From the NCBI RefSeq assembly GCF_026341825.1, contig NZ_JAPENY010000003.1, positions 2,170,001 to 2,234,000 of the forward strand: DNA of 64,000 nucleotides, written 5' to 3'. This stretch comes from Streptomyces sp. NBC_00620. GTDB lineage: Bacteria > Actinomycetota > Actinomycetes > Streptomycetales > Streptomycetaceae. The translations under genes and the position numbers were made by a program. Below are positions 40,094 through 48,848 of this stretch, piece by piece. Under the pieces are notes generated by a model. It was given only the letters and a program-made list of their open reading frames with translations. It made no database searches and was not told the origin of the DNA. Within the stretch, counting starts at the first letter, position 1, and every line of letters begins with the position of its first letter.

Positions 40094-40150
40094 CAAGTGG
40101 CTTGAGCGACACGGAGGCAGTGGCATGATCGCCACTGCCTCCGTCACTTG
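40094..40150 (+). terminator. Terminator of gluABCD
   Basis: A 14-bp perfect stem, ACGGAGGCAGTGGC at 40111-40124 with GCCACTGCCTCCGT at 40131-40144 (loop 6 nt), plus an outer pair CAAGTG 40094-40099 with CACTTG 40145-40150. Confidence 0.88.
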
Positions 40151-40260
40151 ACGCAAGCACCGGCAATAGGTTGCATACGTTCTGTGATCGTGCACCCCGC
40201 TCCAACTGCCTGTTCCCGTACGTCCCTCAGGGCATCGCTCCGGGCAGGGGGCACCGCGCC

Positions 40261-41940
40261 ATGGACCCGGTGATCATCGTCGGAGCGGGGCCCGTGGGGC
40301 TCACGCTCGCCCTTGCGCTCGCCCGCCAGGAGGTCCCCTCCGTGGTCCTCGACGAAGGGCCCGGCAAGGACGAACAACGGCCCGCGCGGACGGTCGTTCT
40401 GCGCGAGGACACAGCCGCGCTGATCGAGCGGCTGACGGGTTTCCCCCTCTCCGAGGCCGGTTTCCGTTGGGCCGGATGGCGGTCGATGCGGCGCAAGCAG
40501 GTGATGCGCGAGATCAGGTTCGGTCCAGAGGGTTCCAAGGACGTGGAGGGCCCGGACGGCCCGAGCCGCTCAGCGGGCCCCGCTGGTTCAGGCGCTCCTG
40601 GTGACGCCGAATCCTTCGCCGCCCCCCTGCACCTCGCCCAGCACGTCCTGACCACTGCCCTGCGTGGGGCCCTCGCGGGCGAGCGGCTCGTCAAGATCGC
40701 CACGAGCAGCCGCCTCGACTCCGTCGAGCAGGAGACCTCGGGCGTCACCGCGCACACACGCGGCCCCAAGGGCACATGGTGGCGCGGCAGTTACCTCGTC
40801 GGCTGCGACGGGCCACGCTCGACGGTGCGCAAACTCCAGGACATCCGCTTCCCGGGCCGTACGGCCGTCGAACGACACGCCGTAGCGGCGCTGCGTACGG
40901 AACTTCCGTGGCCCGGCGAAGCGTTGTTGCACCGTATGCCGCCGTGGCGGACGTCGGGCCCTTCGGCCGGGGAGGTGACCGCCCGCCCCCTCGCCGACGG
41001 CGTGTGGCGACTGGACTGGCTGCTGCCCCCGGGAAAGGACCTGGTCACGCCTGATCTGCTGGTCGCGCGTATCCGGGAGACCCTCGGCGGCTGGAGCGGC
41101 GGCTCCACACCTCCGTACGAGCTGCTCGACACCGGAGTCCACACCGTCCACCACCGTCTCGCCCGCCGGTGGCGGTCCGGCCGTGTCTTCCTCGCCGGGG
41201 ACGCCGCGCACCTGCTCGGCGCACTCGGCACCCAGGGCCTGGACGAGGGGCTGCGGGACGCCGACAACCTCGCCTGGAAACTGGCGCTGGCCTGGCACCA
41301 CGGCCCGCACGAGACGCTGCTCGACAGCTACCAGGCCGAGCGGCGCGCGGTCGTCGCGGCCCGGCTGCGCGCCGCCGACCAGTCGCTGCCGCTGCTGCGC
41401 GGCGGCGGAGGGCTGCGCTCGTACGTCCCCGGATCCGCCCGGGGACACGACACGCTACTCACGGACGGTCACCTGGGGCGCGGCCCGCTGGGTGCGCCGG
41501 GGGCGTACGCCGATTCGCCGCTCGCGCCTCCGTACGCCGAGTCGGAGACGCCCGTGGACACTGCGCCCGGTGCGCCGGTCGTCGACGTGCGGGTGACGGC
41601 GGAGGACGGTTCGTTCGTACCGCTGCGGGAGCGGCTCGGGCGTGGGGCGCTGCTTGTGGTGCTGATCGCGCCCGGTACCGGCGTGTGGGAGCGCAAGCAC
41701 TGGGTGACCGCCGGAATCATGCCCCGGCTCGCGGCCGCTGTGACCGCGCTGCCGCACCCGGCCGAGCTGCTGGTCGCGGAGAGCTACCCCGGCGCGGCGG
41801 CGCACACCGTGCTGCTCATCCGCCCCGACGGGCACCTGGTCACAGCGCTGAGCGGGGTGCGCCCGGCCGATCTGTACGCGGCGGCCGAGGCCACGCTGGG
41901 CGGACCGGCGAAGGCCGAGGCGACGGCCAGTACCAGCTGA
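40261..41940 (+). CDS. FAD-dependent aromatic-ring-type monooxygenase
   Basis: Class A flavoprotein hydroxylase (PheA/TfdB/MhpA type) of 559 aa. Rossmann motif VIIVGAGPVGLTLALALAR at residue 4, the DG motif YLVGCDGPRSTVRKL near 180 and GD motif GRVFLAGDAAHLLGALGTQGL near 310, followed by DADNLAWKLALA. A thioredoxin-like C-terminal domain (about 440-555) is typical of this clade. Start ATG 40261 with AGGGGG about 9 nt upstream. It stands alone between two terminators. The substrate cannot be read from sequence: aromatic compound breakdown or tailoring of a natural product. Confidence 0.85.
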   Translation: MDPVIIVGAGPVGLTLALALARQEVPSVVLDEGPGKDEQRPARTVVLREDTAALIERLTGFPLSEAGFRWAGWRSMRRKQVMREIRFGPEGSKDVEGPDGPSRSAGPAGSGAPGDAESFAAPLHLAQHVLTTALRGALAGERLVKIATSSRLDSVEQETSGVTAHTRGPKGTWWRGSYLVGCDGPRSTVRKLQDIRFPGRTAVERHAVAALRTELPWPGEALLHRMPPWRTSGPSAGEVTARPLADGVWRLDWLLPPGKDLVTPDLLVARIRETLGGWSGGSTPPYELLDTGVHTVHHRLARRWRSGRVFLAGDAAHLLGALGTQGLDEGLRDADNLAWKLALAWHHGPHETLLDSYQAERRAVVAARLRAADQSLPLLRGGGGLRSYVPGSARGHDTLLTDGHLGRGPLGAPGAYADSPLAPPYAESETPVDTAPGAPVVDVRVTAEDGSFVPLRERLGRGALLVVLIAPGTGVWERKHWVTAGIMPRLAAAVTALPHPAELLVAESYPGAAAHTVLLIRPDGHLVTALSGVRPADLYAAAEATLGGPAKAEATASTS

Positions 41941-41946
41941 TCCGGC

Positions 41947-41973
41947 GGTCGCTCGAGCCTCGCTTGAGCGACC
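41947..41973 (+). terminator. Terminator after the flavin monooxygenase
   Basis: A 12-bp stem with one G-T pair, GGTCGCTCGAGC at 41947-41958 and GCTTGAGCGACC at 41962-41973, loop 3 nt, 6 bp after the stop. Confidence 0.85.
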
Positions 41974-42079
41974 GTGGACCAGGGGTCCACATAGTGACTG
42001 TCAGTTGACCCTCCCCCACCGCCATGGTGTACTCCGGATCGTGACCGATACCTGTGTGCACCTGTGGCGGAGGGTCCAT

Positions 42080-42127
42080 ATGGACCTGGTCCGCTACGCG
42101 GGCTGCATCTGTCACCCGTCCTGCTGA
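42080..42127 (+). CDS. Cys-rich leader peptide before cysteine dioxygenase
   Basis: A 15-residue peptide, MDLVRYAGCICHPSC, with three cysteines near its end. GGAGGG lies 5 nt before the ATG, a much better site than most genes here have. The same frame also opens at GTG 42041, adding 13 residues including another Cys. Similar peptides precede sulfur and cysteine genes in many Streptomyces (recalled as a putative-leader-peptide family). Its position 74 bp before a cysteine dioxygenase suggests ribosome stalling at Cys codons as a cysteine sensor. Confidence 0.75.
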   Translation: MDLVRYAGCICHPSC

Positions 42128-42201
42128 TTCGCATCCTTCTTCCCGCGTGAGCCGCCTCTGCATGGCCGCGGGCTCCAAGCGAAACCTTCAGGACGGTACG
42201 C

Positions 42202-42738
42202 GTGTCTGTGTCACCCTCTGTTTCCGCGCCTTCCGCGCCCCCTCAAACTCCCACCCAGGCCGAGCTGCTCGACTTCGTGCGCCGTAGTGCCGCCGACGCC
42301 GAGCTGATCGCCTCGCTCCCGCTCGATCCCGAGGGCCGCACCTGGGTGCGTCTCGAAGGCCCCGGGGGCAGCGAGGCCTGGCTGATCGGCTGGCCGCCCG
42401 GTACCGGAACCGGCTGGCACGACCACGCCGACTCGGTCGGCGCCTTCCTCACCGCGTCGGGCGAACTCAAGGAGTACTCGCTCGCCGCTCGGCTACCCAC
42501 CGACGGCTGGAAGACCCTCGAACTCACCGAAGGGGTGGACCGCGAGCGGCGGTTGACGGCCGGCAAGGGCCGCTCCTTCGGCCGTCACCATGTGCACGAG
42601 GTGCTCAACGAGTCCACCGAGGAGCACGCGATCTCGGTCCACGCCTACTACCCGCCCCTGCCGCGGATCCGCCGCTACAGCCGTACGGGCCAGGTGCTGC
42701 GCCTGGAGCAGGTCGAGCGCCCGGAGGACTGGCAGTGA
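42202..42738 (+). CDS. Cysteine dioxygenase
   Basis: Type I cysteine dioxygenase of the cupin fold, oxidising L-cysteine to cysteine sulfinate, 178 aa. Iron ligands are in GTGWHDHADSVGAF (two His) and FGRHHVHEVLN (third His); ISVHAYYPPL closes the barrel. Start GTG 42202 has AGGACGG 6 nt upstream. Coupled to the rhodanese gene by a GTGA overlap and preceded by the Cys-rich leader. The unit probably disposes of excess cysteine sulfur. Confidence 0.92.
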   Translation: MSVSPSVSAPSAPPQTPTQAELLDFVRRSAADAELIASLPLDPEGRTWVRLEGPGGSEAWLIGWPPGTGTGWHDHADSVGAFLTASGELKEYSLAARLPTDGWKTLELTEGVDRERRLTAGKGRSFGRHHVHEVLNESTEEHAISVHAYYPPLPRIRRYSRTGQVLRLEQVERPEDWQ

Positions 42739-43130
42739 CCGCTCAACGCCCGGTGGGAGTGGACGAGTTGCTGGACCGGGTCCGCGAGGAACTCGACCGC
42801 GTGGAGGCCAAGGAGGCGTACGACGCCGGACAGGCCGGCGAGGCCCTCCTGGTCGACATCCGGTACGCCGCCCTGCGCGAGCGCGACGGCCTGATCCCCG
42901 GCGCCCTCGTCGTCGAGCGCAACGAACTGGAGTGGCGGCTCGACCCCCAGGGAAGTCACCGCGCCCCGGAGGCCACGAGCCACGACCTGCGGGTCGTGGT
43001 GGTGTGCAACGAGGGGTACGCGTCGAGCCTCGCGGCCGTGTCCCTGCGGCAGCTGGGACTGCACCGGGCGACCGACCTGGTCGGAGGCTTCCAGGCGTGG
43101 AAGGCGGCCGGGTTTCCGGTGAAGGAGTAA
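42735..43130 (+). CDS. Rhodanese-like sulfurtransferase
   Basis: Single-domain rhodanese of 131 aa. ALLVDIRYAALRERDGLIPGA is the CH2A-like part; the active-site Cys sits in VVVCNEGYASSLAA (loop C-N-E-G-Y-A). LGLHRATDLVGGFQAWKAAGFPV is the typical end. It starts at the GTG overlapping the cysteine dioxygenase stop. It probably handles sulfane sulfur or persulfide derived from cysteine; exact acceptor unknown. Confidence 0.9.
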   Translation: MTAQRPVGVDELLDRVREELDRVEAKEAYDAGQAGEALLVDIRYAALRERDGLIPGALVVERNELEWRLDPQGSHRAPEATSHDLRVVVVCNEGYASSLAAVSLRQLGLHRATDLVGGFQAWKAAGFPVKE

Positions 43131-43137
43131 CGGCCCA

Positions 43138-43196
43138 GGCAGTACGCCGATGTGGGCGCCCCCTGATGTAAGGGGCGCCCACCATTGCGTACTGCC
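43138..43196. terminator. Nested bidirectional terminator, rhodanese / FtsX permease
   Basis: Two perfect stems stacked: outer GGCAGTACGC (43138-43147) with GCGTACTGCC (43187-43196), 4-nt symmetrical internal loop, inner GTGGGCGCCCC (43152-43162) with GGGGCGCCCAC (43172-43182). It lies between convergent genes. Confidence 0.92.
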
Positions 43197-43198
43197 CC

Positions 43199-45745
43199 TT
43201 ACTCCTTGGCCGTGGCCACAGTGACGGGGCGGGGCGCGAGCGCCACTCGGCCGGGCAACGCGGTGGCGACGAGGGCAAGGAGCCCGGCGGCGGCGACAAC
43301 CACGGCGTACACCAGCGGGGTGACCGCCGGAGCCGCGCCACCCGTCATGCCGATGCTGAAGGCGGTCAGGACGGCGAGCGCGATTCCGCTGCCGAGGGCG
43401 GTGGCGAGCAGCAGGACCGAGAGGGTCTCCGTGCGCAGCATTCGCAGCACCTGACGGCGGGTCGCTCCGGCGAGACGGAGCATCGCGAACTCGCGGACAC
43501 GCTCGGAGACGGACATCGCGAGCGTGTTGACGACGGCGATGGCGGTGAAGGCCAGAACCAGTCCCATGGCGAGGTAGTTGACCTCGGCGTTCGCCTGCTG
43601 CCGCTCGGCCTGGATCGAGTCGGCGGCGGCCGGCGCGAGAACTTCGACAGCCGGGAACTCACGCAGCGTAGTCGCGAGTTGTGTCTGTGTACGGGCGGTG
43701 CTGACGAGGACGGAGGTGGCGAGCGGGTTGTCCACGTGGCGGGCGATCAGGTCATGGGCGAAGGTGAGGTCTCCGAAGCCGAGGCCCTTGGCGTAAACGG
43801 CGGCGACGGTGAGCGTGGCCGGCGTGCCGTCGCCAAGGGTGAGTTTCAGGGTGCTTCCCGGCTTCAAGTGGAGCTGGTCGGCAGCGAGTTCACTGACGGC
43901 GACAGTGTTGCTCTTCAGGTGGTTCAGGGAGCCCGCGGTGACGTCCGGGTCCCAGGTGCGGGCGAGGCCGCCGGGTGTGACGCCTTGGGCCGCGTACTTG
44001 TCGAGGCCCACACGGACGGTCGTGCGGACCACTTCGGTGACGATGTCGTCGTGTGTACGCAGCTGCCGTGCGGCCTCGGCCGGGACTCCGGGCCCCTGGG
44101 CGGCCAGCACCCAGTCGGCGCGGATTCCTTCGCGGGCCTGAGCGCGGGCGGCGTCGCCCAGGGTCGGCTGGACGAAGAGAACCGTGCAGGTCATACCGAT
44201 GAGGAGGGTGAGCGGAGTGACGACGGAGGCCATGCGGGCGGCGTTGCCGCGGAGGTTGGCGCGCGCGAGCCTGCCGCCCGGACCGCTCAGCCGCAGCGGG
44301 CCCGCAAGGATGACCGCGGCTGCCCGGACCAGGAGCGGTCCCAGCAGCGCGACTGCGGTGGCGAGGACCACAACGGCCAGGAAAGTCACGGGCGTTGAGG
44401 CGGGCTCGGTGCGCAGGAAGCTGAGAACGACGATGAGGACGGTGCCCCCGGCCAGCAGCGCGAGACCGGCGAGGATACGACCCCACGCGGGGCGGGTGCG
44501 CTCGGTCCGGGCTTCGGCGAGCGCTTCGGCCGGACGGATCCGGGTGATACGGCGTGACGAGATACGAGCGGCGGCCCAGGCCCCGAGAAGCGTCGCGATG
44601 ATCGCGGCGAAGAACGGGAAGACGCTGACGGTGTGCTGAAGGGTGGCGGGGACGGCGCCCATGGCCACGAACCTGCTGTGCAACCAGCTCCCCAACGGCA
44701 GCCCGGCAAGTGCGCCTGCCGTACCTGCGGCGGCCCCGACGATCAGGGCTTCACGGCCGAGAAGTGTGCGGATCTGGCCCCGTGTGGCGGCGATGGCGCG
44801 CAGCAGGGCGAGTTCACGGTGACGCTGCTGCACGGAGAGCGCGAAGGTGCCGACGACCACCAGCACGGCCACGAGCAGCGAGGTGCCACCCATCGCGCCG
44901 CCCATGCTGATCAGCCTCGTGCGGGCTGCGGCCGCGTCCAGGAACTCGACCGGACCACGCTCGTCACCCGCGCTGACCTGCGCGGTCGTGCCGTTCAACG
45001 CCTTGGTGACGGCCTGTTCGAGGGTGGCTGTGTCGGTGCCCTTGGCGGGCAGCACGCCGAAGGCGGTGACCTGGCCGGGGTGAGCGGCGAGGCGACGGGC
45101 TTCGGCGGTGGAGAAGAAGAGGGAGGTCTGGTGGCGTACGGCCTTGGTGGGCGCGGCGATTCCGGTGACACGGTAGGTGCGCGGGGACTGCGTGGACTGG
45201 ACCGTGAGCCGGTCGCCGGGCTTGAGGTGGGCGCGCTCGGCGAGGTAGCGGTCGACGACGAGGTCGCCGTCGGCCTGGGGCGCGGTGCCGGTGGTCAGCG
45301 TGTACGGGGTCAGCGCGGCGGAGTCCCAGGCGTGACCGTAGGCGGGCCGGCTCTTCTCGACCGACCCGGTGGGTGTCAACGGCTGGGCGAGGAAGGTCAG
45401 TTCGGGGACGACTCGGTCCACGCCCGCGACCCCGCTGAGCCGTGCGGCGAGGTCGTCCGGGAGCCAGGCCCGTTCGGCGATCGGCTTGGCCTTGTGTTTG
45501 ACCTTGGTCTTGCCCTTCTTCTGCTTGACGGTGGTCTGGTGGACGTTCTGGTCGGCGGAGACCACTACGGGGGCGGCGGCATAGCGTTCGGTGCCGATCG
45601 TGCCGCGCAGACCCGTTTCAAGGAGGGTGCCGCAGGCGGTGATGAGGGCGGCCGCGCACATCAGGGCGAGGAAGGCGCCGAGGAAGGCGCCGAGGAAGCC
45701 GCCTTTGCGGGCTCGGACGGTCTTGAGTGCGTAGCGCAGCATCAT
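43199..45745 (-). CDS. FtsX/MacB-like ABC transporter permease
   Basis: Large permease of 848 aa with two FtsX-type modules. TM1 about 15-40; periplasmic domain about 45-265; helices near 280-305, 330-355 and 375-395 (with TRGQIRTLLGREALIVG, an FtsX cytoplasmic motif); helices near 430-450 and 460-485; a second periplasmic domain about 525-720; and three final helices with VREFAMLRLAGATRRQVLRM. It overlaps the regulator stop by 4 bp (ATGA). No ATPase gene lies beside it, which is odd because such permeases normally pair with a LolD-like ATPase. Probably exports a lipid, peptide or drug, or works with an ATPase encoded elsewhere. Confidence 0.85.
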   Translation of the reverse strand: MMLRYALKTVRARKGGFLGAFLGAFLALMCAAALITACGTLLETGLRGTIGTERYAAAPVVVSADQNVHQTTVKQKKGKTKVKHKAKPIAERAWLPDDLAARLSGVAGVDRVVPELTFLAQPLTPTGSVEKSRPAYGHAWDSAALTPYTLTTGTAPQADGDLVVDRYLAERAHLKPGDRLTVQSTQSPRTYRVTGIAAPTKAVRHQTSLFFSTAEARRLAAHPGQVTAFGVLPAKGTDTATLEQAVTKALNGTTAQVSAGDERGPVEFLDAAAARTRLISMGGAMGGTSLLVAVLVVVGTFALSVQQRHRELALLRAIAATRGQIRTLLGREALIVGAAAGTAGALAGLPLGSWLHSRFVAMGAVPATLQHTVSVFPFFAAIIATLLGAWAAARISSRRITRIRPAEALAEARTERTRPAWGRILAGLALLAGGTVLIVVLSFLRTEPASTPVTFLAVVVLATAVALLGPLLVRAAAVILAGPLRLSGPGGRLARANLRGNAARMASVVTPLTLLIGMTCTVLFVQPTLGDAARAQAREGIRADWVLAAQGPGVPAEAARQLRTHDDIVTEVVRTTVRVGLDKYAAQGVTPGGLARTWDPDVTAGSLNHLKSNTVAVSELAADQLHLKPGSTLKLTLGDGTPATLTVAAVYAKGLGFGDLTFAHDLIARHVDNPLATSVLVSTARTQTQLATTLREFPAVEVLAPAAADSIQAERQQANAEVNYLAMGLVLAFTAIAVVNTLAMSVSERVREFAMLRLAGATRRQVLRMLRTETLSVLLLATALGSGIALAVLTAFSIGMTGGAAPAVTPLVYAVVVAAAGLLALVATALPGRVALAPRPVTVATAKE

Positions 45746-46431
45746 GAGGGGTCGCTCTCTGTTCTGTTGTGGGGTTCCGGGCGGCTCGCGGGCGCGGCGT
45801 CCGGCGCCGGGAAGGCCAGGAAGCGGGTGAGCACGGTGCGGGCGCCGGGCGGTGTGTCACCCTCGGGGCGCTTGTAGCGGTTGAGGAGAGCGATGTACTC
45901 CTCGAAGAACGCGCGGAGTTCGGGGAGGGTCAGCCGGATGCTGCCGCGCGAGTACGGGAAGGCGTCGGCCCAGGGATCGCCGCCCGCGTCCATCTGGGGC
46001 TGCGCCTGCGCCTGCAGCTGCAACTGCTCGAAGAGTTCGAGGTCGGCGGCGTACGCGTGGTGGTTCAACTCGTCCATCACGAGCCGCATCTCGGGACTCT
46101 GACGACTGCGCGGCGGGAAGCGTCGGTCACCGGGGACGGCCCGCCACCAGCGCTCCCGGCCATGGCCGGTCGCCTCGGTCTGCTCCTCGACGAAGCCGTA
46201 CCGGGCGAGTTCACGCAGGTGGTAGCTGGTGGCTCCGGTGTTGAGTCCGAGCGCCCGCGCCAACGTCGCCGAGGTGGCGGGACCGTGCACGGTGAGGTGC
46301 TGGAGCATGCGCTGCCGACGCGGTTGCGCAAGGGCCTTGAGCGTGGCGAGGTCGGAGAGCTCCGTGGACGTGTGCGGCGCCTTGGCCGTCCGCCCCTCCG
46401 GGGGGTCCGTCGCGCCGGGTTCCTGTGCCAT
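45742..46431 (-). CDS. ArsR-like winged-helix transcriptional regulator
   Basis: A 229-aa regulator: winged helix about 24-100 (LATLKALAQPRRQRMLQHL, ATLARALGLNTGATSYHLRE recognition helix, YGFVEEQTEATGHGRERWW wing), followed by a helical C-terminal domain seen in PadR/ArsR-like Streptomyces regulators of ABC transporters. It is translationally coupled to the permease. Two palindromes lie directly upstream (46437-46465), fitting autoregulation. The effector is unknown. Confidence 0.82.
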   Translation of the reverse strand: MAQEPGATDPPEGRTAKAPHTSTELSDLATLKALAQPRRQRMLQHLTVHGPATSATLARALGLNTGATSYHLRELARYGFVEEQTEATGHGRERWWRAVPGDRRFPPRSRQSPEMRLVMDELNHHAYAADLELFEQLQLQAQAQPQMDAGGDPWADAFPYSRGSIRLTLPELRAFFEEYIALLNRYKRPEGDTPPGARTVLTRFLAFPAPDAAPASRPEPHNRTESDPS

Positions 46432-46436
46432 GGGTA

Positions 46437-46465
46437 CACAGTTGTCTGTGCACAGGTACCTGTGC
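46437..46465. promoter_or_regulatory. Candidate operator of the ArsR-like regulator
   Basis: A perfect 16-bp palindrome GCACAGGTACCTGTGC at 46450-46465, preceded by CACAG-TTGT-CTGTG at about 46437-46450 which shares the CACAG/CTGTG half-sites. They lie 6-34 bp before the start of the regulator gene, where a repressor would block transcription. Confidence 0.65.
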
Positions 46466-46600
46466 AGTGCGGCGACCCGGCGTCTTCAAGCGGGGGTTAA
46501 CCCCACCAGCTCGGAACCCGGGGTCCGCCGGTGACGCGAGGCGCCGGAACTGGACCGAGGCACCCGGCGGTCCGGCCCAGTTCCGGCGCTACGTCGGCAC

Positions 46601-46688
46601 CAGGTCACCAGGTCACCGCGTCACCGCGTCACCGCGTCACCAGGTCACCAGGTCACCGCGTCACCGCGTCACCGCGTCACCGCGTCAC
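46601..46688. repeat. 8-bp tandem repeat, 11 units in two variants
   Basis: Units CAGGTCAC (A) and CGCGTCAC (B) in the order A A B B B A A B B B B, all sharing GTCAC. It lies in the 374-bp gap 46432-46805 between recX and the ArsR-like gene, which besides the operator palindromes holds nothing else recognisable. Confidence 0.95.
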
Positions 46689-46805
46689 CGGGAAGCGAAC
46701 CGCCGGGGTAGTCCGGGCCGCCCGGAATTCGGATTGCTCAGCGGCGATCCGACTCACCCCAGCAACTCCGAGCCCCGCATGGCTCCAGAACCGAACCCCG
46801 CAGGG

Positions 46806-47720
46806 TCAGAACCCCTCGTCCCCAAGACCTTCCGTGTCCTCGCCCTCTTCCTCCAGCGCCCGGCGAACCACTCTCAGGGCCATCCCCTCGGGATAGCCCT
46901 TGCGGGCGAGCATGCCCGCGAGGCGCCGCAGCCGCTTGTCCCGGTCGAGGCCGCGTGTGGCACGCAGCTTGCGGGCGACCAGCTCGCGCGCGGTCGCCTC
47001 CTCCTGCTCGGAGTCGAGCTGCCCGACGGCCTCGTCGATCAGCGTCGCGTCCACGCCCTTGGTCCGCAGCTCCTGCACGAGCGCCCGTCTGGCCAGGCCC
47101 CGACCGTGATGCCGGGACTCCACCCAGGCGTCCGCGAAGGCGCCGTCGTTGATCAGGCCGACCTCCTCGTACCGTGACAGCACCTCGTTCGCCACGTCGT
47201 CGGGGATCTCGCGCTTGCGCAGCGCGTCCGCGAGCTGTTTCCGCGTGCGCGGGGTCCCGGTGAGCAGGCGCAGACAGATCGCCCGCGCCCGCTCAGCCGG
47301 GTCCCCTGGGGACTCCCCCTTCTCGGCCCTCGACGAGGAAGGGGCGCCTCCGTCCTGTGGGTCGCCGGACGACTCACCAAAACCGGCACGTCTCCGACGC
47401 CCTCGTCCACCGCGCGGCCCGCCGTCACCGCGCCGACCGCCGCCCCGGCGCGAGCCACCGCCGGGCGAACCCTCGCCCCAAGGCAGGCCTTCACCGCCCC
47501 GCGAGCCGCTCTCCGGCGACGACCCCCCGCCGTCCGGGTCACCGCCGTAGAACCCGCCGGCGCCAGACGTCCCAGCACCGCCGTACGCCCCGTCACCGCC
47601 ATACGCTCTGTCGCCGTCTCCGGCCGAGCCGCCCATGCCCCCGTCGTACCCCTGCCCCTGCCCCTGCCCCTCCGGGGCGGCAGGGTAGGCGTACTCGGCC
47701 CAGTCGGTTCGTCGCGTCAT
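46806..47720 (-). CDS. recX: RecA regulator RecX
   Basis: Modulates RecA filaments. It has 304 aa, twice the usual RecX length because of an N-terminal Gly/Ser/Arg-rich low-complexity region (about 1-140). The RecX core of three-helix repeats follows: ARAICLRLLTGTPRTRKQLA, VANEVLSRYEEVGLINDGAFADAWV, HHGRGLARRALVQELRTKGV and KGYPEGMALRVVRRAL. It starts 3 bp after the recA stop, so it is cotranscribed and SOS-controlled. Confidence 0.94.
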   Translation of the reverse strand: MTRRTDWAEYAYPAAPEGQGQGQGYDGGMGGSAGDGDRAYGGDGAYGGAGTSGAGGFYGGDPDGGGSSPESGSRGGEGLPWGEGSPGGGSRRGGGRRGDGGPRGGRGRRRRAGFGESSGDPQDGGAPSSSRAEKGESPGDPAERARAICLRLLTGTPRTRKQLADALRKREIPDDVANEVLSRYEEVGLINDGAFADAWVESRHHGRGLARRALVQELRTKGVDATLIDEAVGQLDSEQEEATARELVARKLRATRGLDRDKRLRRLAGMLARKGYPEGMALRVVRRALEEEGEDTEGLGDEGF

Positions 47721-47723
47721 GGG

Positions 47724-48848
47724 CTAGCTCTTGGCCGCCGCGGTCTTGGGCTTGGCGGCCTTGGTCGCCGGAGCGGGCACCGTCTTCGCCGCCTCGTCCG
47801 AAGCGACCGTGACCGCCGCGTCCGCGCCGGGCTCGGCGGTGGGCTTCTCCGGCTTCACGCCGACGCCCAGCTTCTCCAGGATCTTCTTCTCGATCTCGTT
47901 GGCGAGATCGGGGTTGTCCTTGAGGAAGTTGCGCGCGTTCTCCTTGCCCTGGCCGAGCTGGTCGCCCTCGTACGTGTACCAGGCGCCGGCCTTGCGGACG
48001 AAGCCGTTCTCCACGCCCATGTCGATCAGGCCGCCCTCGCGGCTGATGCCGTGGCCGTAGAGGATGTCGAACTCGGCCTGCTTGAAGGGCGGCGCGACCT
48101 TGTTCTTGACGACCTTGACGCGAGTACGGTTGCCGACCGCGTCCGTGCCGTCCTTGAGGGTCTCGATGCGGCGGATGTCGAGTCGCACCGAGGCGTAGAA
48201 CTTCAGTGCGCGGCCACCGGTCGTGGTCTCCGGGGAGCCGAACATCACGCCGATCTTCTCGCGGAGCTGGTTGATGAAGATCGCGGTGGTCCCGGACTGG
48301 TGGAGCGCGCCTGTGATCTTGCGGAGCGCCTGGCTCATCAGACGGGCCTGCAGACCCACGTGCGAGTCACCCATCTCGCCCTCGATCTCCGCGCGCGGCA
48401 CCAGGGCTGCGACGGAGTCGATGACGATCAGGTCGAGTGCACCGGAGCGGACCAGCATGTCCACGATCTCCAGAGCCTGCTCGCCGTTGTCCGGCTGCGA
48501 CAGGATCAGGTTGTCGATGTCGACGCCGAGCTTCTTCGCGTACTCGGGGTCGAGGGCGTGCTCGGCGTCCACGAAGGCCACCTGGCCGCCCGCCTTCTGC
48601 GCGTTCGCCACCGCGTGCAGAGTCAGCGTTGTCTTACCGGAGGACTCCGGTCCGTACACCTCCACCACTCGGCCGCGCGGCAGTCCGCCGACGCCGAGGG
48701 CGACGTCGAGGGCGGTCGACCCGGTGGGGATGACCTCGATGGGCTCATTCGGCCGCTCGCCCAGACGCATCACTGCGCCCTTGCCGAATTGCCGTTCAAT
48801 CTGTGCGAGTGCGGCGTCCAACGCCTTCTCGCGGTCGGTTCCTGCCAT
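47724..48848 (-). CDS. recA: Recombinase RecA
   Basis: Strand-exchange ATPase and SOS co-protease, 374 aa. Walker A GPESSGKTT near residue 68, FVDAEHALDPEYA, Walker B LIVIDSVAAL, FINQLREKIGVMFG (L2 region) and the C-terminal domain to about 330. The last 45 residues are an Ala/Lys/Pro-rich tail typical of Streptomyces. Start ATG 48848 with GGTGG about 4 nt upstream. A LexA-type box lies 165 bp upstream. Confidence 0.98.
   Translation of the reverse strand: MAGTDREKALDAALAQIERQFGKGAVMRLGERPNEPIEVIPTGSTALDVALGVGGLPRGRVVEVYGPESSGKTTLTLHAVANAQKAGGQVAFVDAEHALDPEYAKKLGVDIDNLILSQPDNGEQALEIVDMLVRSGALDLIVIDSVAALVPRAEIEGEMGDSHVGLQARLMSQALRKITGALHQSGTTAIFINQLREKIGVMFGSPETTTGGRALKFYASVRLDIRRIETLKDGTDAVGNRTRVKVVKNKVAPPFKQAEFDILYGHGISREGGLIDMGVENGFVRKAGAWYTYEGDQLGQGKENARNFLKDNPDLANEIEKKILEKLGVGVKPEKPTAEPGADAAVTVASDEAAKTVPAPATKAAKPKTAAAKS

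Noticed and set aside
46601..46688. Possible CRISPR or origin iterons
   Set aside because: 8-bp contiguous units without spacers; no replication genes nearby.
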